This document shows positions 29,996 through 41,794 of a stretch of DNA of 64,000 nucleotides, piece after piece. The DNA is from Axinella damicornis (taxonomy: Eukaryota > Porifera > Demospongiae > Axinellida > Axinellidae). The stretch is taken from assembly GCA_963931865.1 (NCBI GenBank), contig OZ007512.1, positions 1,316,509-1,380,508 of the forward strand. Direction: 5' to 3'. The notes beneath the pieces were generated by a model. It was not told where the DNA came from. It saw only the letters and a program-made list of their open reading frames with translations, and did not search any database. How positions within the stretch are numbered: position 1 is the first letter of the stretch; the number at the start of each line of letters is the position of its first letter. The position numbers and the translations under genes were made by a program.

Positions 29996-32797
29996 CATAG
30001 ATTATATAGCTCTTACCGGGATAGGCGACGGATCACGTGCGCCCAACGTCGCAATTCATAAGCGCTTTTCCAGTCCGCGTTGTGCTAAATGAGTTGAATT
30101 TTGCAGCTGTGGACGCACACTTACCTTCGGGCAGTAGCCATAAATCACAAAGAAGGCGAAGAAGACGATGAAGTAGAGCAGTTTCGGTGGTTCGAATGAG
30201 ACGGGTGAGCCATGTTCGGTGTGGGCATTAATTGGGAAGGGCATGGGGTTAGTTTGTTTACCAGAATAAGGCGCGTTCAGTAGGAACAGCTTGGTGTTAA
30301 AGGCGGCTCACAGACTTTGTGGACCTGCATTACGGAGAATGTTCACCCTATTTGTCCGCCAAGCCTTGAATTTGGTAGCATTTGGGCTAAAGTTTTGTAT
30401 TAGCTTATGCTTTATAAATTTGTTTGTGTTTCAATAACATGCAAATCTAAAATTCCGAAGGCCCAACTGCCTTGTCAGCCACAGATTTTGTGTACCTTCT
30501 GGCAACATATGATTAGGACACTAACTCCAACTGCATCGTTGAGCCACTGTTCTACATGTGTACCTTTGCATCATGCATCTCAGATTCAGATTCACTGCTT
30601 TGCTTACTAGTTTTAACCTTGGGATTTACCTGTGTGCATGTGACATTTGTCCCTGACAAGAGCAATGTCGGAATGACATAATTATGAAATTTGTTTTCCC
30701 TATCAGGATGCGGTCTACTTAGTGTTCACAGGAAGAATGACGCAGAGAAGAGGCAGAGGAAATTGAGGCAAAGATATCAAGTGACATCTTTGCTGTGTCA
30801 ATTCCATTGGAACTGGTCACTGTTGCTATGCCCTAGCATCAGCAGGAGTAGTCTCATGCCCAGCCCCATCTACATGCGCCCCCGCGGAGAGGGTTTGGTC
30901 TTTTGAGTGCGATTTCTTGTCACTAACACCTTTCCCATCTGGAATTTGAGATGGCCAAGAGTGCGCACGTAATTTACAACTAATTATCGTGGATTACGTC
31001 ACCGATCGAGCGAGGAGTCAGGAACAGCTCAGTTAACTTAACAAAGACTTACTTCGTTGTTGGTTGATGACACCCCTTCGCAGCTTCTAAGAACCTATCA
31101 GCCATCTCCAACTTCGAAAATCAACGGTTTATGGCAATACCGGAATAACGAAGTAGTCCACCACCCTTCTGCTAGCTTCGGGGGTTAGGTACATCGCTGA
31201 CTGCTTGAAGGGAGGGTTGCATGACAAATTGTACAGAAAGGAGTGTTTATCTTCAAATTTCTCTGATAATTGCATTCTTAGTGCAATCAGCGCTTCATCA
31301 ATTACACCTACGCTGGACACGCCTCTCACAAAAATGTAACTCAAAGGACCGTTCTCCACCGGTGGGCGTGGATGTCTGGGCACGAGACTACAGCAGGAGA
31401 GCTCTGATATTACAAGTCTAAGAATTGATTTCGTTCCATTTATTTGTAAAGTGATGACATAAAAAAATGTTTCAACTTTGATATACACAAGTACAACAAA
31501 CAGGGTCAGTCTGTGGCAGAACTAGTGGTCTGTACATTCCTATGTAAAGCCTTTGACCTCTGGATCGTTTTCTTTGTGGCTTGTTTGTGTAACTCAATCC
31601 ACGAACTAGCAAACGCAAAACCACGGATTGTCACCCATAGTTCGATCACCATTTTCAGTAGCGTCTGGGCATCCTCTTCATCAGCATCTGCTGACAACGA
31701 TCTCCAGAGGGAAAGGACGTCCTCATTTGATCCAATGCTGCCGAGGAGCTTTTGTTTGAAGCCATCTGTGATCATGTGTGCTGGTGTCTTCCTCAGGTGA
31801 TCACGCACCTCCTCCTCCATTGCAAGGAAGAGAGTATATGTGTTCTCACTGATGTGGAATCATACTCGTCCAGTTTTCCACATTATCTGATTCATCACTG
31901 TCATCATCTTCACCAGACAGATCCATTATCAACAATATCAATTCTTCCTTCTGGGGGTGAGTTGATGACTCGACACGTTTCCGCAATTTGTGGCAGACGT
32001 AGCCAGCTGCATAGTGCAGTGCATTTGTTTCTTCAACTGTAAGTTGGGACTTCGCACTTGCACTTACTTGACACTCGCTGGAATGAAACTTTGCCTTTAC
32101 CACCTCTCTAAAAAGTATGTCAGTGATGTACTGATAAAAGGCAGGGTTGGGCTTCACGGAGGTCCACAAGAAAGGCGGTCCACTTTGCTTTGAAATCAGC
32201 AGATGTTCGTAGGCAATGGTATGCTCCCCACATCTTTTCTCTACGTGTCTTCATTGCAGCTGCCCGACTCACAAAACAGGTTTGAAGGCTGGAGGTAAGT
32301 TCCTGACTAAACTGGATATACATTTGCTGATGTTTATCTTCTTTCAGCCACGTGAGTAATTGGTCGGCAGTTTCCAAAGCAGCTTTGGCATGAGGAGATG
32401 GCAGCTTGAAGGACTCATCTTTCAGGACGCTTTGTATTGCAGCTGTGAGCATTTGCTGACCTGGAGAAGAAAACAGCTCAGTTCATCATTGGCCACACTT
32501 GGCAGACATAAAGTCCAGGCTACACTGAGCTCTAGCTACAAACTGCACTAGCTAAGACTTACTCTGTAGCTCCATGGAGGCCATTCACGACAGAAGACGG
32601 CACTCGGCACTTTCGTTCCCGCTTATAAACGCTTGACAGCAAGACGTAGCGCAACGCAGTCTGACTTGAAAGTTGTGAGGACTTGCCAGCTGATAAATTC
32701 CAAATGTAGCGCGCAGGAAGTCCAACTTCCGGGCCAACGCGGAGTGGGCGTGAAAAACGCGACGTCACCTATCCCGGTAAGAGCTATATAATCTATG
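29996..32797. mobile_element. 2.8-kb DNA transposon with 35-bp inverted ends
   Basis: Both ends read CATAGATTATATAGCTCTTA... inward (35 bases, one mismatch). They are flanked by ATTCAAC(C) at 29989 and 32798, a 7-8 bp target duplication. The interior carries a decayed minus-strand gene (31506-32584). End length and target size would suit P-like or hAT-like elements; I do not assign a superfamily. Confidence 0.8.
31506..32584 (-). pseudogene. Transposon-encoded protein, frameshifted
   Basis: It lies entirely inside the 2.8-kb inverted-repeat element. A 22-nt first exon (32584-32563, MASMELQ) ends at a GTAAGT donor. The acceptor TTCTCCAG leads to 32460 and QQMLTAAIQSVLKDES. The frame then breaks near 32160 (an extra C before VKPNPAFYQYITDILF) and near 31855 (before TLFLAMEEEVRDHL). 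Between the breaks the motif NALHYAAGYVCHKLRKR stands out, similar to the AGYV-x-RK stretch of several eukaryotic transposon proteins. The end is ELWVTIRGFAFASSW and a Lys/Arg-rich tail. I see no complete catalytic triad and no THAP finger, so this may be an accessory or C-terminal part. The family is not identified. Confidence 0.6.
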
Positions 32798-33229
32798 ATT
32801 CAACCCACTACATATTTATTACAAAAGATGTCTATAGGGGTTGAATACTGCTATCATCCCTAGCTACCTTGTTTCCTTACTTTTTGCTGATCTGCAATCC
32901 AAACGGTTTATCATAGACTCGGTAGAGTCTATATGTAGGGATACGACATACACGCAATACATGCCAATACATAATAATAATAGTGATGGTATATAGCTAG
33001 CTACATTGTCTTGCTGCATGCACCTTAAGACATAAAAGAACATCAATCTTGTACTGCATGAACCTCATAACATAACAATAGAACATCAATCCACTTTTAT
33101 TGTTTGTTGTTGATCTAGTCTACTGTCGTTGACGTCTTGTTAGTATTCATAGTATGGTCTCAAGATTTACATTAGCTTTTATCTAGCTATTTTCTTGTTG
33201 GCCTGTTCAAATAGAAGTGCTGTTATTTT

Positions 33230-33420
33230 ACCCGTGATTCATTCATCAGAATGTGATTGTGTTGACGGGATGTTTGCTGTGTTTGGTGAGTGAATGAGTG
33301 AACAAAATGGATTGCTTAGTGGTAGCTAGCTACGTAGTGAAAGTTCCTAGCAGTTTTGGTAATGAACTGTGTCCTGTCCACTCACACATGCAACACAGGT
33401 AGCAAACATGCACCCAAAAC
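33230..33420. repeat. Dispersed spacer repeat
   Basis: GAGTGAATGAGTGAACAAA, GTTCCTAGCAGTTTTGGTAA and CCACTCACACATGCAACAC occur here in the same order as at 13.2, 22.3 and 28.8 kb. It marks the left part of each duplicated unit. Confidence 0.7.
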
Positions 33421-33721
33421 AGCAGCTTGTGGAATCACAGTCAACCAAAGGCTATAATCCATGGTTTTCCATGATTTTGGGTCAAAATTCAACTGACACC
33501 AAAATAGACATCGTTGGAATGCTCCATTCATGCTGATCACAATGGTGCAAATCCCAGCTTCATATCTCATTCCTAGCCCAAGATATATACCTAGCATATA
33601 GTAGGTTATAACTAGCTGGCTCACCCTAAGTTTGCACATGGGATGTTGTTAGCATGTTGTGATTTACGTATACACTTATATCCTTTGATATCATTAATTT
33701 TGCGGAATGTTTCTCTATCAG

Positions 33722-34448
33722 ACCAAGCAGACCGACCGACCTTGATCGAGTGTATCCGGTTTCGAGCAAAAGACCGAAGGATCAACATTGCCCAGGAGAT
33801 TGGTGTTCAGTATAGCCAGTTTGGCCTCTTTCTTCTAGAGGACAATACTATGGCAAGGGTGAACTCTATCGCCCACAAACACAAGAATGATGCAGAACAA
33901 ATCAATGGTGAGATCATCCAACGATGGATTGCAGGCAGGGGCAAGTGTCCCGTCACCTGGGGGACCCTCACTGAGGTGTTACGTGACTCAGAACTCGCCA
34001 CACTGGCTGGAGAGATTGAAGCTGTCAAATGTCTGCACAATTCAGAGCAAGGAGTCACTGGAGTATTACCTGATGGAGGTATTGAACCTGATAAATTGTG
34101 TCAAGACTCAGTGGAACAGACAGTTGTTGCTAATGTACCCACTGGAGACGTTGAGGGTTTGAAATGGAGAGATAGTGACGTAGCTGCTAGAAACATTCTT
34201 GACGGCGAATCTCTTGGAAATGGGTCCGCTAGACCTCAAGGTACCGATCCCATATTGGAACAGAATTTCTCTGCTTCAGACATTGAAACTGTTACAGAAG
34301 ATTCAGAAGTTTGCAAAGAATCAGCAAAGAAAGTCAATGTCACCAAATACGAAGGAGCAGAAGTATTAAAGCGTGAAAGTTCAGAAAAGAAGGCAGCGGC
34401 GAAAATGAGCAGTGGTTCTCCTGGGGTCGGTGGGACGGGGAAAACACT
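33722..34448 (+). CDS. Death-domain protein exon ending in a Walker A motif (partial gene)
   Basis: The exon is bounded by an acceptor (TTTCTCTATCAG) at 33721 and a donor (CACT|GTGAGC) at 34449. Its first 105 or so residues fit a Death domain: IAQEIGVQYSQFGLFLLED, EQINGEIIQRWIAGRG, then VTWGTLTEVLRDSELATLAG. A low-complexity acidic linker of about 130 residues follows. The exon ends GSPGVGGTGKT, which matches GxxGxGKT and is cut by the donor. The intended product is probably a Death-domain P-loop NTPase (STAND or Roco-like, undecided). I find no matching NTPase exon downstream, so the gene may be broken or use a distant exon. The upstream exon is also not identified. Reading through the donor stops at once (TGA). 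Confidence 0.55.
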
Positions 34449-35760
34449 GTGAGCAGACACATCCACTAATTTAACCACATTTGTCTGTGACATTCACACG
34501 TGTCCATTTTGCCTGTGATGTTTCATTTTTTGTAGCTAACTACTTATGCTGTACTACCTTTCTTAGTGTTTCTCTATAGACTATGATAATATGAAGGGCT
34601 GAGAACCAGAGTGGTCTAACCCAAAATCAAGTACTGGAAATTGCATGAATTGCACAAAAATGGAGTAAAAAATATGCAATGGGTATGAGCATATGACTGA
34701 AATTGTCAAATTCTTGAAATTTCAGCTGCTCCTGAAACACATTTTAACAGTATTCTCAAGTTTAGGGGGGCTAGTTCAATGTTTGTGGGTTAGACCACTC
34801 TGGTTCCGAGCCCTTCGATTATGGACGTGTCTAGCTAGGAGCCAGATTATCTGAGGGTTTTTTCCTTAGCCAAGTTGGTGAGGTTTTCCCCTGGCACATT
34901 GTGTGGACCCACAGTGGCCTAAATTTAGACAAGTAGCTAGCTACTACGTTTCTAGTAATTGGTCCCTGGCTCTCTCTGTAATAGAAAATCCACTTCACAT
35001 GCAAAACATTCATTTTATGATCCACACTTCGATGAGATGTTGACTCCATACTACAAGTAGCTACAACTTTCTTTCCCTAAATTCTACACTACAGGCAATG
35101 GGATGGGACTGAGCCTGGGTAATGACATTTCTCCTTGTTCGAGGGACACTGGGACAGTTCTGTGATGCATGGTGCTGATGTCCTGACTGCTTGTTGCTTC
35201 AGTTTCATGTGTGAGTGGGCAGGACACAGTTCATTCACTAAGCTGCTAAATGTGATTAGGAACTCTCACTGTGTGCCATTAAGCAATCCATTTGATCACT
35301 CATCCATGCATCCCCTTGTCGCAAACATCCGCTCTGGTCCTGCAGGTGATACACAATGGAGGTGACTGCATGTGTATATACTGGAGGTTCTGTACTCAAG
35401 GACTCACGCCTCTTCAGTTTTGTGTTTGCTACATGTGAAGGCATGAATCAGATCTCAGTTTGACTAGTCAACGTTGTTACATTGGACATAGCTACACGTC
35501 ATGAATACAAATGCAAGCAATGAACTGGGAAGAAGTAGCTAGCTACTTCTCAAGTGTATTGTTCAAGTTGTGCAGTTTTGGTTCTGATTCAAGTGAGCCC
35601 CTGGCCTGCTGGTACATAATTGTGACACCTATAGTTGCAATAATGTAGAACTGTTAGAATGACCATATAGCTAGCTAGCTAGCTATCTTGTGCCATGCAT
35701 TTTGTGGCCTTGCATCTTGTCAGACACTTTCAAAGAAGAGGTGCTCATTGTTATTGAGTT
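34449..35760. other. Gene-free stretch after the Death exon
   Basis: I looked for the rest of the P-loop domain and did not find it. The acceptor-like TACAG at 35091-35095 leads to a short frame only. Two inverted copies of AACCAGAGTGGTCTAACCC-like sequence at 34600 and 34790 form a foldback of about 225 bp. Confidence 0.45.
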
Positions 35761-36027
35761 AACATTAACAGTACGGATGCATGACATGTCTGTTCCTGGA
35801 GCAGCTCTACGGACCACATGGTCGGTGGCATTGGTTCTCCAGTAACAGACCGTCTAAGCGATTTGCGGCGGGGTAATAAGCTCCACTCTAAAGTGCTGCA
35901 CTCTTCTCGGATGTCCAATAGTAATTGTTTGTGCATGCATGAACTGCGTGATGGATCAGCTGACCTGCTGTAGGAAGCTATGACCACAGTGTTGCATGGT
36001 TGAACATAACATGGCCTGATGTGCGAC

Positions 36028-36034
36028 TATATAA
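36028..36034 (+). promoter_or_regulatory. TATA box of peptide gene C
   Basis: TATATAAGG lies 73 bases upstream of the ATG, the best TATA match among the three paralogues. Confidence 0.6.
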
Positions 36035-36106
36035 GGCGCAGTAAGACCTGACACCCCATGCGCTCATGCAGTTGTGGTCTTCATTGCACGTATTGTCAAG
36101 CGGAGA

Positions 36107-39100
36107 ATGGCATCCACTGCCGCCTTCATCCTTCTCTTCAATGGCAGCTGCTTGCTCGCCCTCTCAGCTGCGGCTCCACGTAACTATGCGGAGCCGGCCA
36201 ACAGGAATTACGGACGTAAGTTCAGAGCATGCACGTGCACTGTCGCGTATATAGTGTGTGAATATAATTTCTCATTTTATCTGCAGCTTCCCTCTACCAG
36301 AATCAAGGGCCTCCCCCTGACACCGATGGTATGCTTTTAACCTTACTCAGAGGACAATTCCAAGGCCAAGGACACATGCACGTACAATAATTAGCTAGCT
36401 ATGCGATCGCGAGTCTTAGCTATAGAGCGGCTGCACAGCGCATTGACGTAACAAAACCACGTGACTAAGTACTTCCGCATGGCAAAAGAACAATGGCAGC
36501 TGGACGGAAACTAGTAGCTCACTTGTACTCGAGGTCGCGTAGCTGCTCGATCTAATCGGCATGGTAACTGCGCTACAGTGATAGTTGACACAGTAGTACT
36601 TCGTAAGTTCCGAGCGGCTTTCGTTTCTGAGATCACTGTAGAAATTACTGCTTTCTTGCCATGACAGTCTTATGAGAGAAACGGAATATAACGGAGGACG
36701 TTTCGGTTGTTTTACGGCTGGTGACGTCAAACGCAGCCGCTCTATAGTTTGTTTGGAACACTCAGTTAGCTAGCTAGCTAGCTAGCTACATGCAAGACCT
36801 TCAGCATCTTCACCGCACTATTAATTTAATAACCACAATTTATATATTGTGCTCATAGCTAGCATTCAGTGTAATACTTGCACAGGTTATTGCTACTACA
36901 AACCAAACTGTGGTGGCCGGGCTTACTACACATTGTCAGTAGCAGAATGCTGTGATGATCCCAAAGTGAACTCCTACTTACGCTCGTACCCGGTCTTGGT
37001 GTGCGTTAATTGGTAAGTGACTGTATATATTGTAGAACAGAATTTGGTGATTATGTCTGCGCTCTTCCTACTCCCTTATATGTGTGCGTTAATCGGTAGC
37101 TAAGTGACTTAGCTAGCTAGCTCAGAGTTAGCTACATAAAATAATCATTGTAAACAGAATCAGGTGATTATTATTATTATAATTCACCCGCGAAAGGAGT
37201 AGCTACAACATAACTAACTTAAGTGGTACAATTCTGTGGCATTGAAACCCTGACTGCTATACTTGTGTTTGGCTGCAGCTGCCCACTCAATAACTATGGC
37301 TTCACGTTTGTGCGCATGTGCACTTAAACGATCACTTAGCAACGATACGTAATTATTACTCAAGATCGCTGAATTAGAAACAGTGGGGAAGATGCGTTGA
37401 CATTGTGTTAACTCTAGTTGACTTGAGATGCCCAGGCCTGATTCTTCAGCCAATGCTGGAAGTGTAATAGCTAGCTACCTGAGTAATATTGTCCATATAC
37501 CAAGGCAAGGACACCTACTGCCATGCCCATGTGCCTGTGTGGTGACTCTTGCAGCAAATTCAGCTCAAACATGCGCCTGCCAATTTTTTTTTTAATATAA
37601 ACGAGGGGCAACCGCACTCATGGTAGCCGCGGTTAATTTATAAACGGTAGCACAAGCTAAGTGTGACAGTTCGTTCCAATTATCACACATCACATGAGTA
37701 CCATGATGATAGCATTATTATAGAGAAGATCAGAAATTATTTAGTGCTCTGAAGTACCATTCATAAAGTAGCCGCGTTGCAACCTGCCATAGCGCGCAAG
37801 CCAAGTAGTTCCAATTAACGCACATGCCACGTGGCAACCATGCTCAGTCGATCGCGAGCAATGGCGACCAATAGGAAGACAAGACATTATTACAGCACTC
37901 ACAACTTAGCCAGCACGGTGAGTTTGGCATGTAAGCGTCAGTGAACGACAGCGATCACGGCCGTGTGGTCAGAATCTTCGTGTGCCTTTCCTAAGAACGG
38001 TACTGCCACCGGAAGTCGATGGAGCGCTCGAGCAATGGCGGCCAACGGTGAGACAAAAGCGCTCATATCTCCACCACCAAGGTGAGTTTCAGCACCAACT
38101 TTTATCATTCAGGTCAGTGCATCATAGCGATCATGGCAGTGTAGTCAGAATCTCTGTAGGCCAAGCCTAAGTACTCAAACATTATTTATATTAATTATAT
38201 TATGCTACGCGGCACAATTTTTTCCCTACCAGGAGTGTAACAAGTAACAAACATTGCTGCCTATGGTGACATTGGTAGGGTACCCCTATCCATCAGGTAC
38301 AAACTGACTCTCCTGAAATATTGGGTAAGAATCTCCACTTCCCAAAACATTAGTCCCCTCTTGGGAGAGGTCTATGAATTGATCTCCGACGATCCATCCA
38401 ACACTTGGTTAAGAGAGATCCAGGGAATATTAAATGAAACAGGTTTCTCCTACGCATGGCCCAACCCTCTAGGAGTCGATCCAACAGAGCTACTCAGCAA
38501 CCTCCGTCAAAGACTGTCTGACCAATATTTGCAGAAATGGAATGGGTCACTGACGGCCTCAAGCAAGCTAAGAACATACAGGCTCTTTAAAAACACCTTG
38601 GAGTATGAGCCTTACCTCGACCTACCTCCATACCTCAGAGTCCCTCTCGCACGTTTCAGATGTAGTGCCCATGGCCTGAAAATCGAGACTGGCCGCTACA
38701 CTGTCCCAACTCCAACCCCGGTGGAGGAGAGACAGTGCGACCTCTGTGGAGTATTAGAAGATGAACAACATTTCTTAATAAATTGTCCATTGCTCAGCAG
38801 GCAAAAACTATTTCAACACTGCTCTAAAATACTACCACCATTTGAGCACAAGTCTCCTACGGACAAGTTCCTCTTCATAATGACTAGCACGGACTCCAAA
38901 CTGCTGCCACTGCTAGCCCACACAGTACAGCAAGGCTTTCTGTCAAGAGCCCCTCACTGTGAATCTATCCACTAGCTAGCTAGACGTCTGTTTGTGCAAT
39001 TTTCCTGACTAATAGGCCCTCCTGGCCTTTATTTGTCATTAAAATTATAATAATAGTAATAACAAAACATTACAAATGTAGCAGGATGTAGGGATACCAG

Positions 39101-41750
39101 AACGGCAAAAAGTAAGGAAACAAGAGGGATGATTGAACATAACAGTGAAGTAACAATCACCCCTACATTCTTTTTTCATTGTACATGTATACATATATAT
39201 ATATATATGGAAGAAGATCTCTGGGGGGGGGGGGGGGGGTTGTATACTTCACTGTTATGTTCAATCATCCCTCTTGTTTCCTTACATTTTGCCGTTCTGG
39301 TCAGAGCATGATAGCGATTACGGCGGTGTAGTCAGAATTTCTGTAGGCCAAGCCTAAGTACTCGAACATTATATTATTTATACGAGGGGCAACCGCACTC
39401 CTGGTATCCGTTGCAACGCCGCGGTTGCCTCGCCGTAGCGAAGCTAAATTATTGCAATTCGTTCCAATTAACGCACATGCCACGTGGCTCAGTCGATCGC
39501 GAGCAATGGCGACCAAAAGGAAGACAAGACAGCACTCACAACTTAGCCAGCACGGTGAGTTTTGGCATGTAAGCGTAAGTTAACGACAGCGATCACGGCT
39601 GTGTGGTCAGAATCTTCGTGTGCCTTTCCTAAGAACGGTACTGCCACCGGAAGTCGGAGAGATCGCTCGAGCAATGGCGGCCAACGGCGAGACAAAAGCG
39701 CTCATATCTCCACCACCAAGGTGAGTTTTAGCACCAACTTTCATCATTCAGGTCAGTGCATGATAGCGATCACGGCGGTGTAGTCAGAATCTCTGTAGGC
39801 CAATCCTAAGTACTCAAACATCATTTATATCATATTACAAGTAATAAAAAACATTTGAAAATGTAACAGGATGTAGGGATACCAGAACGGCAAAAAGTAA
39901 GGAAACAAGGCAGGGATGATCGCACAAAACAGTGAAGCATACAATCCCCCTACAGAGATCTTTTTCCATATACGTGTATAATGAAAAAAGATATGTAGGG
40001 GGATTGTATGCTTCACTGTTTTGTGCGATCATCCCTGCCTTGTTTCCTTACTTTTTGCCGTTCTGGTATCCCTACATCCTGTTACATTTTCAAATGTTTT
40101 TTATTACTTGTTTACGTCTTTTTTTTTTAGCAGCAGCGCATGCAATTTGCCTCACAGAGCAGAAGTCGGTGTCCTCACAAGTAGTAGGAGCCCTTGCTTT
40201 GGTATATGGACAATATTGACTCCGGTATTCACATTGGCTGAAGAATCAGACCCAAGTCAACCCTTTTCTGGATGGATACTAAGGCAGTAATCACTGTCTG
40301 GACTCTGAAGACCATAATATTATTAGCTAGCTAGCTATACCAGAAGTAGCAAGATTTATAAAGTCTTTAGATAGGCATTCAGCCCTCTCACAGAACACAG
40401 TAGGTATGCAGAGTAACCAGAGTTTAGAATTTACCTCGGTTTTATGAAGTACGAAATTTAATATCGTCAACACAAACGGCGCAAGACACTTCTAATTCTT
40501 GAGTAATAATTACGTTCGTTGCTAAGTGAACGCGCATGCGTACAAACGAGAAAATGGCGTGACTAAAGAAGCCATAGTTATTGAGTGGGCGGCTGCAGCC
40601 GCCTGGTGAAAACTTGGTGGTTGCGAAAAAGCGATGGCCAGGTGCACTACTCGGTGTGAAATGCTGCTGTTTCGTGCGAAAACCATCATGAGAGATTGAG
40701 GCGACGTAGAGCTAGCCCGTCTGAAGAAGAAGAAAGAAGAAAGAAAAACAATTTGCCCGTTTTGCGCGTACCTGGTGTGGTACTTTCGCGACGGTTTTTC
40801 GCGACGCGAGGAGTCTTGTTGGTCATGAAAACACTCGAAGATGAACGGTATGTGGTTATAAAGTGTACCGTTTCTGAGATTTGGAGAGATTCTTTTGTAT
40901 TAGCATATATTGCGTGTACGTCGTATCCCTACATACAGAGTCTACCGACTCTGTGATATTATGTTATGTATATGTTGGATTATATTATATTACGCGGCAC
41001 AATTTTTCCCCTACCAGGAGTGTAATTATACGAGGGGCAACCGCACTCCTGGTAGCCGTTGCAACGCCGGCTGCGACTCGCCGTAGCGCAAGCTAAGTAT
41101 CGCAGTTAGTTCCAGTTAACGCACATGCCACGTGGCAACCACGCTCAGTCGGTCGCAAGCAATGGCGGCCAAAAGGAAGACAAGACATTATTACAGCACT
41201 CACAACTCAGCCAGGACGGTGAGTTTTGGCATGTAAGCGTCAGTGAACGACAGCGATCATGGCCGTGTGGTCAGAATCTTCGTGTGCCTTTCCTAAGAAC
41301 GGTACTGCCACCGGAAGTCAGAGAGAGCGCTAGAGCAATGGCGGCCACGGCGAGACAAAAGCGCTTGTATCTCCATGACACCACCAAGGTGAGTTTCAGC
41401 ACAATTATTATACGTTTGTCTAACTGCATGATAGCGATCACGACGGTGTAGTCAGAATCTCAGTAGATCTTTCCTGCGAGCTATGAGGTTTGATTATTTA
41501 CATTAATTACGCGGCACAATTTCTCCCCTACCAGGAGTGTAATTACGCGGCACAATTTTTTCCCTACCAGGAGTGTAACAAGTAATATAAAAACATTACA
41601 AATGTAGCAGGATGTAGGGATACCAGAACGGCAAAAAGTAAGGAAACAAGAGGGATGATTGAACATAACAGTGAAGTATACAATCACCCCTACATATCCT
41701 TTTTCATTGTACATGTATACATATATATATATATGGAAGAAGATCTCTGT

Positions 41751-41794
<44 letters not shown>

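Noticed and set aside
37214..37453. 79-residue minus-strand ORF
   Set aside because: Matches part of the dispersed 17.6-18.0 kb repeat in inverted orientation; no coding features.
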